From the NCBI RefSeq assembly GCF_003316845.1, contig NZ_QMIK01000005.1, positions 62,001 to 126,000 on the forward strand: a stretch of 64,000 nucleotides of DNA. The letters run 5' to 3'. The notes under the pieces are model-generated. The model did no database searches. It worked only from the letters and a program-made list of their open reading frames with translations, and was not told the DNA's origin. Numbering within the stretch: the stretch's first letter is position 1; each line of letters opens with the position of its first letter. Both the position numbers and the translations under genes were made by a program. This stretch comes from Cognataquiflexum aquatile (GTDB lineage: Bacteria; Bacteroidota; Bacteroidia; Cytophagales; Cyclobacteriaceae). Positions 1-8,702 of the stretch are shown here, one piece after another.

Positions 1-1
1 A

Positions 2-955
2 GAAAAAGGAATTCCGGAGGAAGTTTTTGAAAGATCTGTCAAACTCGGTGATGAAGTCGGCGCACATATAATTGCCTATTACAAAAAAGACAATTACCAT
101 GAAAGCCGTTCTTTTGAAAAATATACGGTCAGCAACGATCCGGGCACTTGGCAGCCAACCCCACCAGCTTATATGGAAGGAATCGAGCCTCACTGGAATA
201 AAATCAGGCCTTTTGTCCTTGATTCTGCTTCTCAGTTTAAAGCAACTCCCGGGACCGAATTCAGTACCGAACCTTCAAGTCAATTTTACAAAGAGGCTGA
301 GGAGGTTTTCAAAATTGTCAATGAATTGAGTGAGGACCAAAAGGATATCGCCATGTTTTGGGATTGCAATCCCTACAAAGTCAATGTCAAAGGGCATGTG
401 ATGTTTGCAGAGAAAAAAATAACTCCGGGAGGACATTGGATGGGTATTGCGGCGATATCTTCCAAAACGGCAGGGCAGGATTGGAAAGGAACTTCAGAAA
501 CATTGGCGTTTACGAGCATCGCTATTTTTGATGCTTTCATAGCTTGTTGGGATGAAAAATACAGAAGCAGGTTGATCCGACCTGAGACATATATCAACCG
601 ATATATTGACGAAGATTGGTTGCCATTATTACAGACTCCTCCATTCCCTGAATATACAAGTGGACACAGTGTGGCTTCCAATGCGGCGGCTGAGGCATTG
701 ACCAGTTTATTTGGTGAGCCCTTCCATTTTGTGGATTCTACAGAGGTGGCCTATGGCCTCCCTGTAAGAGAGTTTGACTCATTCAGACAGGCCGCAGACG
801 AAGCGGCAATCAGCAGATTATACGGCGGTATCCACTATATGCCTGCAATCGTCAATGGCTCAGATAAAGGGAAAAAGATCGGAAATCATTTGATTGAAAA
901 TGTAAAAACCAAAACAGGATCATCTGCCCCGGTAGCAACAAATTCCAAAAAATAA
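2..955 (+). CDS. Vanadium-dependent haloperoxidase / PAP2-family protein, 5' truncated
   Basis: The frame is open from base 2 with no start, so the gene begins outside the window; 317 codons remain. It belongs to the PAP2/vanadium haloperoxidase superfamily, whose members bind vanadate or phosphate in a helical bundle and act as haloperoxidases or acid phosphatases. Seen in sequence: an arginine motif (RLIRPETY), the hallmark TSGHS segment, and a later RLYGGIHY segment carrying the second essential histidine, in the family order. The N-terminal domain is missing, so a signal peptide cannot be judged. Substrate cannot be told from sequence; many Bacteroidota homologues are probably phosphatases. 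A strong terminator follows the stop. Confidence 0.85.
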   Translation, partial: EKGIPEEVFERSVKLGDEVGAHIIAYYKKDNYHESRSFEKYTVSNDPGTWQPTPPAYMEGIEPHWNKIRPFVLDSASQFKATPGTEFSTEPSSQFYKEAEEVFKIVNELSEDQKDIAMFWDCNPYKVNVKGHVMFAEKKITPGGHWMGIAAISSKTAGQDWKGTSETLAFTSIAIFDAFIACWDEKYRSRLIRPETYINRYIDEDWLPLLQTPPFPEYTSGHSVASNAAAEALTSLFGEPFHFVDSTEVAYGLPVREFDSFRQAADEAAISRLYGGIHYMPAIVNGSDKGKKIGNHLIENVKTKTGSSAPVATNSKK

Positions 956-970
956 TCCTTTCCTTTCCAA

Positions 971-1008
971 AAAGGGGCAAATGTACAGGTCATTTGCCCC
1001 TTTTTTAT
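971..1008 (+). terminator. Intrinsic terminator after the haloperoxidase-like gene
   Basis: A 13-bp perfect stem (971-983 with 991-1003) around a 7-nt loop is followed by a T-rich run. It lies 15 bases after the stop and separates this gene from rsmG. Confidence 0.9.
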
Positions 1009-1050
1009 TTTTTATTCCTGATCAAAGTCAATTTGCCTAATCGAAAACCC

Positions 1051-1058
1051 TAATTTTG
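1051..1058 (+). promoter_or_regulatory. Predicted -7 promoter box of rsmG
   Basis: TAATTTTG matches the Bacteroidota -7 consensus TAnnTTTG and ends 22 bases before the rsmG ATG. A TTTG lies upstream at 1032-1035, but its spacing (15 nt) is shorter than usual for a -33 element. Confidence 0.5.
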
Positions 1059-1080
1059 GAACTTAACTCCAATAGAATTT

Positions 1081-1713
1081 ATGGACCTTATTCTCAAATA
1101 TTTCCCGGATCTGACAGAATCCCAAAAGGAAAAATTCGCCAAACTTGGCCCTTTGTATGCTGATTGGAATGAAAAGATCAATGTAATCAGCAGAAAGGAC
1201 ATGGAACACTTTTACGAAAAACATGTCCTCCATTCATTGGGCATCGCTAAAGTGATTCAATTTGAACCTGGAACAAAAATATTGGATATCGGTACAGGAG
1301 GTGGGTTTCCCGGAATTCCATTGGCAATTATGTTTCCCGAAACACATTTCCATTTAGTGGATTCGATCGGTAAAAAAATCAATGTCGTCAAAGACATCGC
1401 CAAGCAACTGAAGCTTTCCAATGTCGAAGCCCAACAGGTTCGGGCTGAAGATTTGGTGAGGAAATACGACTTTATTCTCAGCAGGGCTGTGACACGTTTT
1501 GCCAATATCCTTCCTTGGGTCAAAAACAAATTCAAAAAAGAAGATTTCAACGAACTTCAAAACGGACTGCTGCTGCTCAAAGGCGGTGATGTAGATGAGG
1601 AAATGGAAGAAAGAGAAGTCAGCTACGTGTCTTACCACTTGGACGATTATTTCAAAGAGGAATTTTTCAAAACCAAAAAAGTGGTCTATGTGCCTTGGGA
1701 AGGGAAAAGGTGA
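1081..1713 (+). CDS. rsmG: 16S rRNA (guanine(527)-N7)-methyltransferase RsmG
   Basis: RsmG (GidB) methylates N7 of G527 in 16S rRNA using S-adenosylmethionine; its loss gives low-level streptomycin resistance in several bacteria (family knowledge). The 210-residue length is normal. The SAM-binding loop LDIGTGGGFPGIPLAI is at about residues 69-84, followed by an acidic strand end (HLVDS) and the conserved SRAV segment near residue 138. The ATG follows a TAnnTTTG box by 22 bases and is preceded by a terminator, so the gene is probably monocistronic. Confidence 0.96.
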   Translation: MDLILKYFPDLTESQKEKFAKLGPLYADWNEKINVISRKDMEHFYEKHVLHSLGIAKVIQFEPGTKILDIGTGGGFPGIPLAIMFPETHFHLVDSIGKKINVVKDIAKQLKLSNVEAQQVRAEDLVRKYDFILSRAVTRFANILPWVKNKFKKEDFNELQNGLLLLKGGDVDEEMEEREVSYVSYHLDDYFKEEFFKTKKVVYVPWEGKR

Positions 1714-1720
1714 GAAGAAG

Positions 1721-1772
1721 GGAAGTCAGGAAGTTTGGAAGTATGGAGGTGGGAAGTTTGGAAGTAGGAAGT
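1721..1772 (+). repeat. Short purine-rich direct repeat, GGAAGT units every 7-8 nt
   Basis: GGAAGT occurs at 1721, 1729, 1737, 1752, 1760 and 1767, with a degenerate GGAGGT at 1745, giving a spacing of 8, 8, 8, 7, 8 and 7 bases. The array begins 8 bases after the rsmG stop. It has no inverted half and is not translated with rsmG. Confidence 0.75.
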
Positions 1773-1865
1773 ACGATCCAAAAAAAAGGTTAAGAATAGG
1801 AAATAACTTATCCTTGTCACATCGACCAGAGGGAGATATTTGTTGAAAAGAACGGTGGAAAGACG

Positions 1866-1888
1866 AAAAAGGAAATATAGCTTTCCTT
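1866..1888 (-). terminator. Possible weak terminator of the MscS-type gene
   Basis: An A/T-rich 7-bp stem (1869-1875 with 1882-1888) touches the stop codon of the minus-strand gene, and a T run follows on that strand. The stem has few G-C pairs, so efficiency is doubtful. Confidence 0.35.
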
Positions 1889-4433
1889 AATCCTTTTCAG
1901 GACTTCCGGTATTGGCATCTTCATCCAAATCACCTTTTTGGGTTTCAAAACTTGACCTGAAATGTATATCACGCTGCGGAAAGGGAATAACAATTCCCTG
2001 CTTTTTGAACATCACATCGATCTGATTGATGATGTCGCCTTTGACAAAAGGCACCTCTAGGTAGTGTGTTACCCAAAAGGCAATTTCTAGGTCTATTCTA
2101 CTATCATTGAACTCCAAAGGCAGAACTCTCGGTATTGGCTGTGGATGGATCCGAGAATCATTTTTCAAAATCTCTTTGATCAACATAGAGGTTTGTTCGA
2201 GGTCAGTTCCATATGCCACCCCTACCACAATGCTGACCTTTTTCCCTTTTCCCATGGTCCAATTCACAAGTTGCTGCCCAAGCAAATCCCCGTTAGGAAT
2301 GATGATACTTGCCCCTTCATACATATTGACCACACTGCTTCGGAACCCGATGGACTTCATCACTCCCGGCTTTCCGTTGATTTCTATCAAATCCCCCACT
2401 TTTACCGGGTTTTCAAAAGCGATAATTACTCCGCTGACGAGGTTGTTGAATAAGCCCTGCAGACCAAGTCCAATGCCTACCCCAAGTGCTCCGAGAACAA
2501 TGGTAATCTTGTCCAAAGGAATTCCCGATGCAGCGACTGCCAAAAACAAGCCCATGCTGATAATGAAAATCTGCACCAAAAGAAGCCAACTTCCCAGGCT
2601 GATGTGTTTTCTCTGGGAAGGAGAATTTGCAACATCCGGATCAGAACTGAAAAATGACACAATCCTGGACAAAAGGACCGAGATCACAAGAATTACCAAG
2701 AATATAAATAGACTATTGATCGTAAAATCATAACTGCCCAATGTCCTAGGATCGTTTAGGAAATTACTAAAATCCCCCGAAATCAAATTATAGGCATAGA
2801 AATTTCGGCCGACCAAAATGACCCAGCCAAATGTCAGTAGAAAGTAGAATATGCTTGGCACTTTTTCTCCAACTTTATCAAAATTGATAAAGAAAAGCTT
2901 TTTGTCAGGTTTATTGTAAATGTTGGAGGCCAAAGCGAGCAACTGATTGATCAACCTTACGGTCCATAATAAAATGATCCCAAGTACAACTCCAAGAAAA
3001 CCACTGACCAATAGGGCTTTTGAGAAATTAAGGCTTCCGTAAAGATTGAAAATCAATGATAGGGACTGCATACCCAACATAAACGCCACAAAATACAAGA
3101 TCCGCCTTTCTTTGAGTTGTACCCTTTTATCATTGGCAAATAAGAATATGCCATACAAAACTCCAATGAAAGACAAAATTAACATGGCTATTCTCTCCAC
3201 TTGGGTAAATGCCAACAATAAATTGATGGAGTTGGATATAAAGAAAACAACCAACACGACTACCCAAAACACCATCCAGTATTTAGAAAGAAACTTTCTG
3301 AAAAGGATGGTCAAGGAAATACCGGCAATCATCCAAAGTAAAAAATAAAAGACAAATGGCGGGGAAGGAAAGAAAAACTGGAAAATGCCAATAATGATAA
3401 TGAGAGAAGAAAAAAATGGGTTCTTAAGAGCGAGATGTTGATTTTCAAAATCTTCTGAATGGGTTTCTTCCCTAACATAAATTTTAACATTTGAGATGAA
3501 AAAAGTGAGCAAAAGAACCAAAACAAGCATTGTGATAATTCTCCCACTGTAGATCTCAAAATATAGGATTAAAGCCAAAACCTCTTTTTTATGAGACATT
3601 TTTACCACTTCCCAAAAGCTAAAGGAAGAAAAACCCACATTTGCAAAACCACTCACCTCCTTTGAAAAAATTTTCTGATTCAATTCTCCCCTTCTTCTTT
3701 CTATTTCCAAAATGGAGGCCTGGAGGGTAATTAAAACCTCGTCAGTTTTGGACTGCAATTTATCGAGGCTATTTAGGGTATAGTGAAGGTCATTGAAAGT
3801 AGGTTCAATTTCTTTGGCCACAAGGACAAACTTTGTGGCATAAGCAGCTGCTTGGACGGAATCTGAGGAAAATTTGTAAATTTCCTCAATGCCTGACAAA
3901 GAGTCTATCTTATAACTCAATCTAAATAATTCTTGAGATCGGTCCTGTATTTTTTCTTTGAATGTATTGGCCTTATCAAACAATTCCCTCAAAATCGCCC
4001 TAGATACCGCCAGATTTCTATCGGACTCGAGTAAGTCATCACTATCAAAAACTCCTTTTTCGACAATCTCCCGTTGGTTATTGATAAGTACAAGTTCTTT
4101 TTCGATCCTAACAGAATCAAAGCCGCTTCCCAAATATTTCCTCGCTTCCTGAACTGTATTCTTTACCTGCGACATCACCGACCTTTGAACTCCCTGAACC
4201 CTAGTGGCCTCAAACTCCTCTAAACCTTTGGCAAATCCATCGGAACCTATCTTTTGAAGTTTGCGGGTATATTCCGTTTTGGCTGCAGTATCGATGAGAA
4301 TAAGAGAAGAGGAATCCTTTTGCTGACCAAAACCCATGACTGAACTGAAAAAAAAGACAATAATCCCCAAGAGAAAAGGGATTGATCTTAAAAAGCTTGG
4401 CTTTCTTAAAAGATGAATTGGATTATAAATCAT
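1887..4433 (-). CDS. Large MscS-family mechanosensitive ion channel
   Basis: This is a membrane channel of the MscS superfamily, whose members open under membrane tension and release solutes in hypo-osmotic shock. About 848 residues make it an MscK/YbiO-like large form. An N-terminal signal segment is followed by a charged, probably coiled-coil periplasmic region (to about residue 270), then many hydrophobic segments. The pore helix and beta domain are recognisable: the glycine-rich LGALGVGIGLGLQGLFNN stretch and VSGVIIAFENPVKVGD around residues 635-690. I use the ATG at 4433; a TTG six codons upstream (4451) is in frame. No promoter box is obvious upstream. Confidence 0.9.
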   Translation of the reverse strand: MIYNPIHLLRKPSFLRSIPFLLGIIVFFFSSVMGFGQQKDSSSLILIDTAAKTEYTRKLQKIGSDGFAKGLEEFEATRVQGVQRSVMSQVKNTVQEARKYLGSGFDSVRIEKELVLINNQREIVEKGVFDSDDLLESDRNLAVSRAILRELFDKANTFKEKIQDRSQELFRLSYKIDSLSGIEEIYKFSSDSVQAAAYATKFVLVAKEIEPTFNDLHYTLNSLDKLQSKTDEVLITLQASILEIERRRGELNQKIFSKEVSGFANVGFSSFSFWEVVKMSHKKEVLALILYFEIYSGRIITMLVLVLLLTFFISNVKIYVREETHSEDFENQHLALKNPFFSSLIIIIGIFQFFFPSPPFVFYFLLWMIAGISLTILFRKFLSKYWMVFWVVVLVVFFISNSINLLLAFTQVERIAMLILSFIGVLYGIFLFANDKRVQLKERRILYFVAFMLGMQSLSLIFNLYGSLNFSKALLVSGFLGVVLGIILLWTVRLINQLLALASNIYNKPDKKLFFINFDKVGEKVPSIFYFLLTFGWVILVGRNFYAYNLISGDFSNFLNDPRTLGSYDFTINSLFIFLVILVISVLLSRIVSFFSSDPDVANSPSQRKHISLGSWLLLVQIFIISMGLFLAVAASGIPLDKITIVLGALGVGIGLGLQGLFNNLVSGVIIAFENPVKVGDLIEINGKPGVMKSIGFRSSVVNMYEGASIIIPNGDLLGQQLVNWTMGKGKKVSIVVGVAYGTDLEQTSMLIKEILKNDSRIHPQPIPRVLPLEFNDSRIDLEIAFWVTHYLEVPFVKGDIINQIDVMFKKQGIVIPFPQRDIHFRSSFETQKGDLDEDANTGSPEKD

Positions 4434-4669
4434 GAAATTAAAGGGCGTCAAATGTTCGTCATCAAATCAAGTCAGGTTGAATACTGAAAAATAATCATTT
4501 GATCGATGAAATAACAAAATCCACTGATAAATAAGAAAGAGTGTAAAGCCAAAATGGGACTATTGGCCTATTAAAAAGTTGCTGAATAGGAAGACCCGAG
4601 TAGAAACCAAATTCTAAAGAATATCAGAATAAATACAATGTTTCAAAATTGATTTTGGAAATGAAAATG

Positions 4670-4714
4670 ATAAAAAAATGAAAGGGTTTTCAGGAGAAAC
4701 TCCGGCAAACCCTT
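4670..4714 (-). terminator. Terminator of the outer-membrane barrel gene
   Basis: On the minus strand an 8-bp outer stem (4682-4689 with 4707-4714) encloses a second short G-C stem (GGAG/CTCC) and is followed by a run of T residues. It starts 26 bases after the stop of the gene at 4741. The rest of the 4434-4740 gap shows nothing else. Confidence 0.8.
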
Positions 4715-4740
4715 GTCAATTTCAACTGGAAGTTTTTATC

Positions 4741-5310
4741 TTAAAATCTAAATCCTGCCGTCAAAAACACTCCGTTTGTTCTTCCTAAATCAATACCAGG
4801 AATATTTTTTTGAACATTGGTTAGGGACCATTGGTAACTCAAATCAATGAAGATAATAGAAATATCGGCACCTACCCCTGCAAATACTCCCCATTCAGGG
4901 TTGTTAAAATCACTTATGGCATATCCATCAGACACACTAGATAAAATAAAGGCCGATCCTCCTCCAAAAACACGGAAACCAAATGAAGAATCTGTATTGC
5001 CAAGAATGTTATAGCCTATCGACAGTGGGATTCTAAAACCACGGAACTTCGCATCGGACAGCGAGGAGACACCATCATTGATGGACGTAGATTCGACATT
5101 CCGAGTCATATAGAATATACCAGGCTCAACATAAAATTTGTTTCCTAACTCGACGGAAGCACCTGCCTGCCAGCCCATTTGACCGTTTGCATCATCCAGT
5201 GTTCCTGAAATATTTGTGAAATTTAACCCTGCGCCAAGCTTGAAAGAACTTTGAGCAAAAGCACTTCCTACAGTTGCCATTAGAATAAATAATGTTACAA
5301 GACTTTTCAT
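4741..5310 (-). CDS. Small outer-membrane beta-barrel protein (porin-family)
   Basis: A 189-residue secreted protein with a clear signal peptide (about residues 1-19, cleaved after SAFA). The mature part has alternating strands such as SSFKLGAGLNF and GVFLTAGFRF, ends in an aromatic residue, and resembles the PF13568/PF13505 beta-barrel families that are abundant in Bacteroidota. It is predicted to sit in the outer membrane as an 8-stranded barrel; function is unknown. It is flanked by its own terminator and a long AT-rich upstream region, so it is likely transcribed alone. Confidence 0.8.
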   Translation of the reverse strand: MKSLVTLFILMATVGSAFAQSSFKLGAGLNFTNISGTLDDANGQMGWQAGASVELGNKFYVEPGIFYMTRNVESTSINDGVSSLSDAKFRGFRIPLSIGYNILGNTDSSFGFRVFGGGSAFILSSVSDGYAISDFNNPEWGVFAGVGADISIIFIDLSYQWSLTNVQKNIPGIDLGRTNGVFLTAGFRF

Positions 5311-5785
5311 TTTAAATAGATTTTTGGTTTCAAATAATTAAGTAATTTGACTATCATGAATATTCCTCGATCGTTTTTTTATGAATCGAGACCTATAACT
5401 AATTAAATTATTTTTAGATAATTGAAAATTTGATTAGTCATGTTTTTAAAATATTCACTTCACAAATTTTAATATTTTAATATTTTTATTATTATAAAAT
5501 CTAAAGGAATTCTTTAATAATTATTGTTTTTAGCCGGAAATGGATTTAATTTTTGTTTTCCTTGGATATGAATCATTTTCTACACAAATGTTCATTCTTC
5601 AGATAATTATACTTTGAAATGTAAAAAGGCCCAAGTCTAGAGCTGTGTGGATTGTACTTTACTGTCCCAAAGCCAAAAAATGAATAGATGGGTATGAATT
5701 ATTAAAAAAGGGTTAAAATGAAAAAGCTTCTATGACAGGTGGCTATCCTCTTAATTGAACCAAAGGAATGGATCATCTGCCAGTA
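5311..5785. other. AT-rich intergenic region without genes
   Basis: About 475 bases between two minus-strand genes, especially A/T-rich at 5390-5530. It must contain the promoter of the barrel gene, but I find no exact CAAAnnTA (minus-strand -7) box near 5310. There is no ORF with coding character, tRNA, clear terminator or long repeat. Confidence 0.6.
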
Positions 5786-6823
5786 TCAGAATCCCACCCC
5801 AACCTTGACAAATTTGATTCTCTCCCTATTCCATGTATAACAAAAAACCAAATACCCTTCATCATAAATGATCGAGGGATACGAAAACTCATTTTTACCT
5901 TCACCTGCTTCGATTACTTCCTTTATTGGCCAAGTCTTTCCATTGTCAAATGAAACCGCCAATTGCATCGGATAGCGCTTGCCCCAGTTTTCACCAACTG
6001 GATTATAGACCAACGCAATGGTTTCATCCTTGATCTTGACGAGGTCCATGCCGCTGTTGTTATTGGGCAAGTCTGTCAACTCCACCGGTGACCAGGTTAA
6101 GCCATTGTCTTTGGAATTGCTCCTTCCGATTTTTCCGGCAGAAGTTCTCAAAAGCATATGAATCCTATTGGGCATTGATTCCCAAAGTGCAGGTTGGATC
6201 ACACCTTCCCCTGTGATCTGATTTCGGTCCAAGATCAAGGTTTCGGAATTGAGCCAGGTTTTGCCGCCATCTTCGGACCTGTCCACAAAGGCATTCCAAA
6301 CCCTGTCTTTTTCCAAAGAAGCCGGTGCCAACCAAGTGCTGTCTGATAATACCAGGATATGATTACGGACAGGTCCCCTTCCACCACGGTCACCTTCCAC
6401 GAGTTCTATTGCCTCTGACCATGTATCGCCACCATCTTCCGAATACTGCACCCAAGTCTCCCAATCGTCGATTTCCTTTCCAACTTTGAAGTAGAGGTAT
6501 AATTTTCCATCCGGAGCATTGAACAGCACAGGATTCCAATGCGGATCGTTTCTGACTTTGACCAGCACCTGTGGGGCTTTCCAGTTTCCGGGTTGGCCTT
6601 TGGACATCCAGATTCCGACATCATCGTTTTTCTCATGAGACCCTGCAAACCACACGATCATATATTGCCCATTTCCCAATTTCTCAATCGAGGAAGCATG
6701 ACATTGCGCAAAAGGCCTGTCGTCTCCAAAGATGAATTCATTGGTTTCAACTTGGAGGTTCACTGTCTGTGCAATAGTCCCAAAACTGAGGAAAAACAAG
6801 GATATCAAGAGGAGAGATTTCAT
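5786..6823 (-). CDS. Secreted sialidase-like BNR-repeat protein
   Basis: A 345-residue exported protein with a signal peptide (MKSLLLISLFFLSFGTIAQ). At least four Asp-box motifs of the S-x-D-x-G-x-T-W type are visible (SEDGGDTW, SEDGGKTW, SKDNGLTW, SFDNGKTW), marking a six-bladed sialidase/neuraminidase propeller (BNR_2, PF13088). Homologues act on sialic acid or other glycans in the periplasm or outside the cell; the substrate is not predictable because Asp boxes are structural rather than catalytic. Upstream in-frame starts exist (GTG 6856, ATG 6829); the signal peptide favours 6823 or 6829. No carbohydrate genes are adjacent. Confidence 0.8.
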   Translation of the reverse strand: MKSLLLISLFFLSFGTIAQTVNLQVETNEFIFGDDRPFAQCHASSIEKLGNGQYMIVWFAGSHEKNDDVGIWMSKGQPGNWKAPQVLVKVRNDPHWNPVLFNAPDGKLYLYFKVGKEIDDWETWVQYSEDGGDTWSEAIELVEGDRGGRGPVRNHILVLSDSTWLAPASLEKDRVWNAFVDRSEDGGKTWLNSETLILDRNQITGEGVIQPALWESMPNRIHMLLRTSAGKIGRSNSKDNGLTWSPVELTDLPNNNSGMDLVKIKDETIALVYNPVGENWGKRYPMQLAVSFDNGKTWPIKEVIEAGEGKNEFSYPSIIYDEGYLVFCYTWNRERIKFVKVGVGF

Positions 6824-6909
6824 AAGCATTGAGGAAATGTATTTTTCAAGATACACTTTTCGCTAGAAATTGTATTGTTGAAGGTACAATTGTTCGGGTA
6901 TAGGATTTA

Positions 6910-8451
6910 TTATAAATCGCCAAAAACTCTCCTAAATTCAATTTCTATTTCTTGAACTTCTCTATCATTCAGATTGGCAAATTCATTTTCTCTTGCCCTT
7001 CTTGACAAAACACCATTGTTCTGTTCCAAAAAATTTACCAATAATGATATCAGTTTGTCCGGCATTTCATAGTCATCCTCAATTGATCGCTTAAATGCAT
7101 CGTATTTCGTCAAATATTCAATCTCTCTTGGAATGATCTCCACGATCGTAACTTCCACACATTCAAAAAGGAACTCGGCATGTTTGGTAGCATCAAAGTA
7201 CTTGTAATAATCTGCGGTTTGGTTAAGGACATTGACATTATGATCTTTGGTCTCCTGCCATTGAATAAAATCCAGTAAGGGCAAAGAGTGGGATTCCAAA
7301 ACTTTTCTGTATTCATGGATTTTATCCAAAATTGCGGCAGAAACAGGAAAAATGATTCCCTGATGAGAAAAATTCATTCTACTGAGAATGTGGTGGATGA
7401 GGTACCTGTGGATCCGCCCATTTCCATCTTCAAACGGATGTATAAAAACAAACCCAAAAGCTATGGCAGTAGCAACCAAAACCGGATTCATTTCGCTTTT
7501 CCATAAAAGCTTTTCTGTTTCCAGAAATCCACTTATCAACCTATCAAGGTCTTCCCATTTTGCTGAAATATGATCAGGAATAGGTTCTCCAGTGCTTCGG
7601 TCATGTTCTCCAACAAAACCACCTTTGGTCCGAAATCCCAATTCCAGGAATCGCGGATTTTCAATGACCAATTGTTGCAGCCTTAGCAATTCCTCCTTTG
7701 ACAGATCTCGCAACCCCGCCTGTCCCATGGCTTGTCCCCAGCGAACCGCTCTTTTGCTTTTTGGACTTTCTCCCTCAATAGAAAAGGAAGCCTTCGAATC
7801 TTTCAACAATAAAAATGAAGATGCTCTTTGAAGTATATCCTTGCTGAAGTCCTTCAAGTACTTGGTTTGTTTGTCTGCTAAATTGGCATGGACGTATTGC
7901 TCTAGTTTCTCAGTTTTTGAAATTAACGGGCAAAAATCCACCGTTCCGGGGAGGTTGTTGATGACACGGTGGCGTGGGGAGCGCAGCCCTTGAATTACAC
8001 CATATTGTAGGTGGTTCTCAATAAGAGGAATAAAATTTCCACTTTTTAAGTTTTCTACTTCCAAAGGTTTTTGCATTAACCATTCATACAAAAACCAAAT
8101 TCTTCTGCTGTACTGACCCAAAGGTTCCACTTGAATAATTTCCAACACCTCTGCATCACTAAGGTTTTCAAACATTTTTTTGAAAAACAACAAATTGATT
8201 CCCTCGTATTTTAATGCAAATACCAGATGCTTATACAAACTATCTTCGGGTTTATGCCTAGAAGTATATACCGCCCAAGTCTCAGATTGGTATTGCCTTT
8301 TTTTCATACTGATTAGAGACAATTTTTGAGGCATTGGGATTTCCAGTTGTAAAGCCTCAATGATTGCCCCATATCCAACTAACCACGCTTCCTCAGGAGC
8401 AATCCTTCCGTGAAAAACATTTACAAAAAGGGAAAAATGATTATTATTCAT
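6910..8451 (-). CDS. Fic-domain protein, class II autoinhibited AMPylase type
   Basis: Fic enzymes usually transfer AMP from ATP to a hydroxyl of a target protein. The catalytic motif HPFEDGNGRIHR is intact at residues 338-349 (H338 catalytic, E341/D342 for metal). An inhibitory-helix motif of the (S/T)xxxE(G/N) form is present upstream at S222-E226-G227, placing the protein in class II, where the helix precedes the Fic core. The first 200 residues are a helical region I cannot assign. The 513-residue length is within the range of large stand-alone Fic proteins. It has no antitoxin or type III/IV effector neighbours, so a housekeeping or stress role is as likely as toxicity. Confidence 0.9.
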   Translation of the reverse strand: MNNNHFSLFVNVFHGRIAPEEAWLVGYGAIIEALQLEIPMPQKLSLISMKKRQYQSETWAVYTSRHKPEDSLYKHLVFALKYEGINLLFFKKMFENLSDAEVLEIIQVEPLGQYSRRIWFLYEWLMQKPLEVENLKSGNFIPLIENHLQYGVIQGLRSPRHRVINNLPGTVDFCPLISKTEKLEQYVHANLADKQTKYLKDFSKDILQRASSFLLLKDSKASFSIEGESPKSKRAVRWGQAMGQAGLRDLSKEELLRLQQLVIENPRFLELGFRTKGGFVGEHDRSTGEPIPDHISAKWEDLDRLISGFLETEKLLWKSEMNPVLVATAIAFGFVFIHPFEDGNGRIHRYLIHHILSRMNFSHQGIIFPVSAAILDKIHEYRKVLESHSLPLLDFIQWQETKDHNVNVLNQTADYYKYFDATKHAEFLFECVEVTIVEIIPREIEYLTKYDAFKRSIEDDYEMPDKLISLLVNFLEQNNGVLSRRARENEFANLNDREVQEIEIEFRRVFGDL

Positions 8452-8702
8452 ATTTAAAGGTGAAATTTAATTTTCAAAAATAGTGAAAAACAAATTAAAA
8501 AGGTGAAAAACGATTATATATTTAAAATTAAGTGAATTTCGTTTATAAAATAGAAGGAAAGTATATATCAGACTAAAAATTTTCAAACCGAAAATTCATA
8601 AAAGAGAAAATCCAAAAATTAAATCCCGACAATTTCCGCCACTCAAATAGCAGCTCCCAAGGATATGTCTTATTTTAGACCATCCAATTTTGAGTTGCAC
8701 TT

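Noticed and set aside
72-329. Open frame overlapping the truncated haloperoxidase-like gene
   Set aside because: It is out of frame with a gene that carries clear family motifs.
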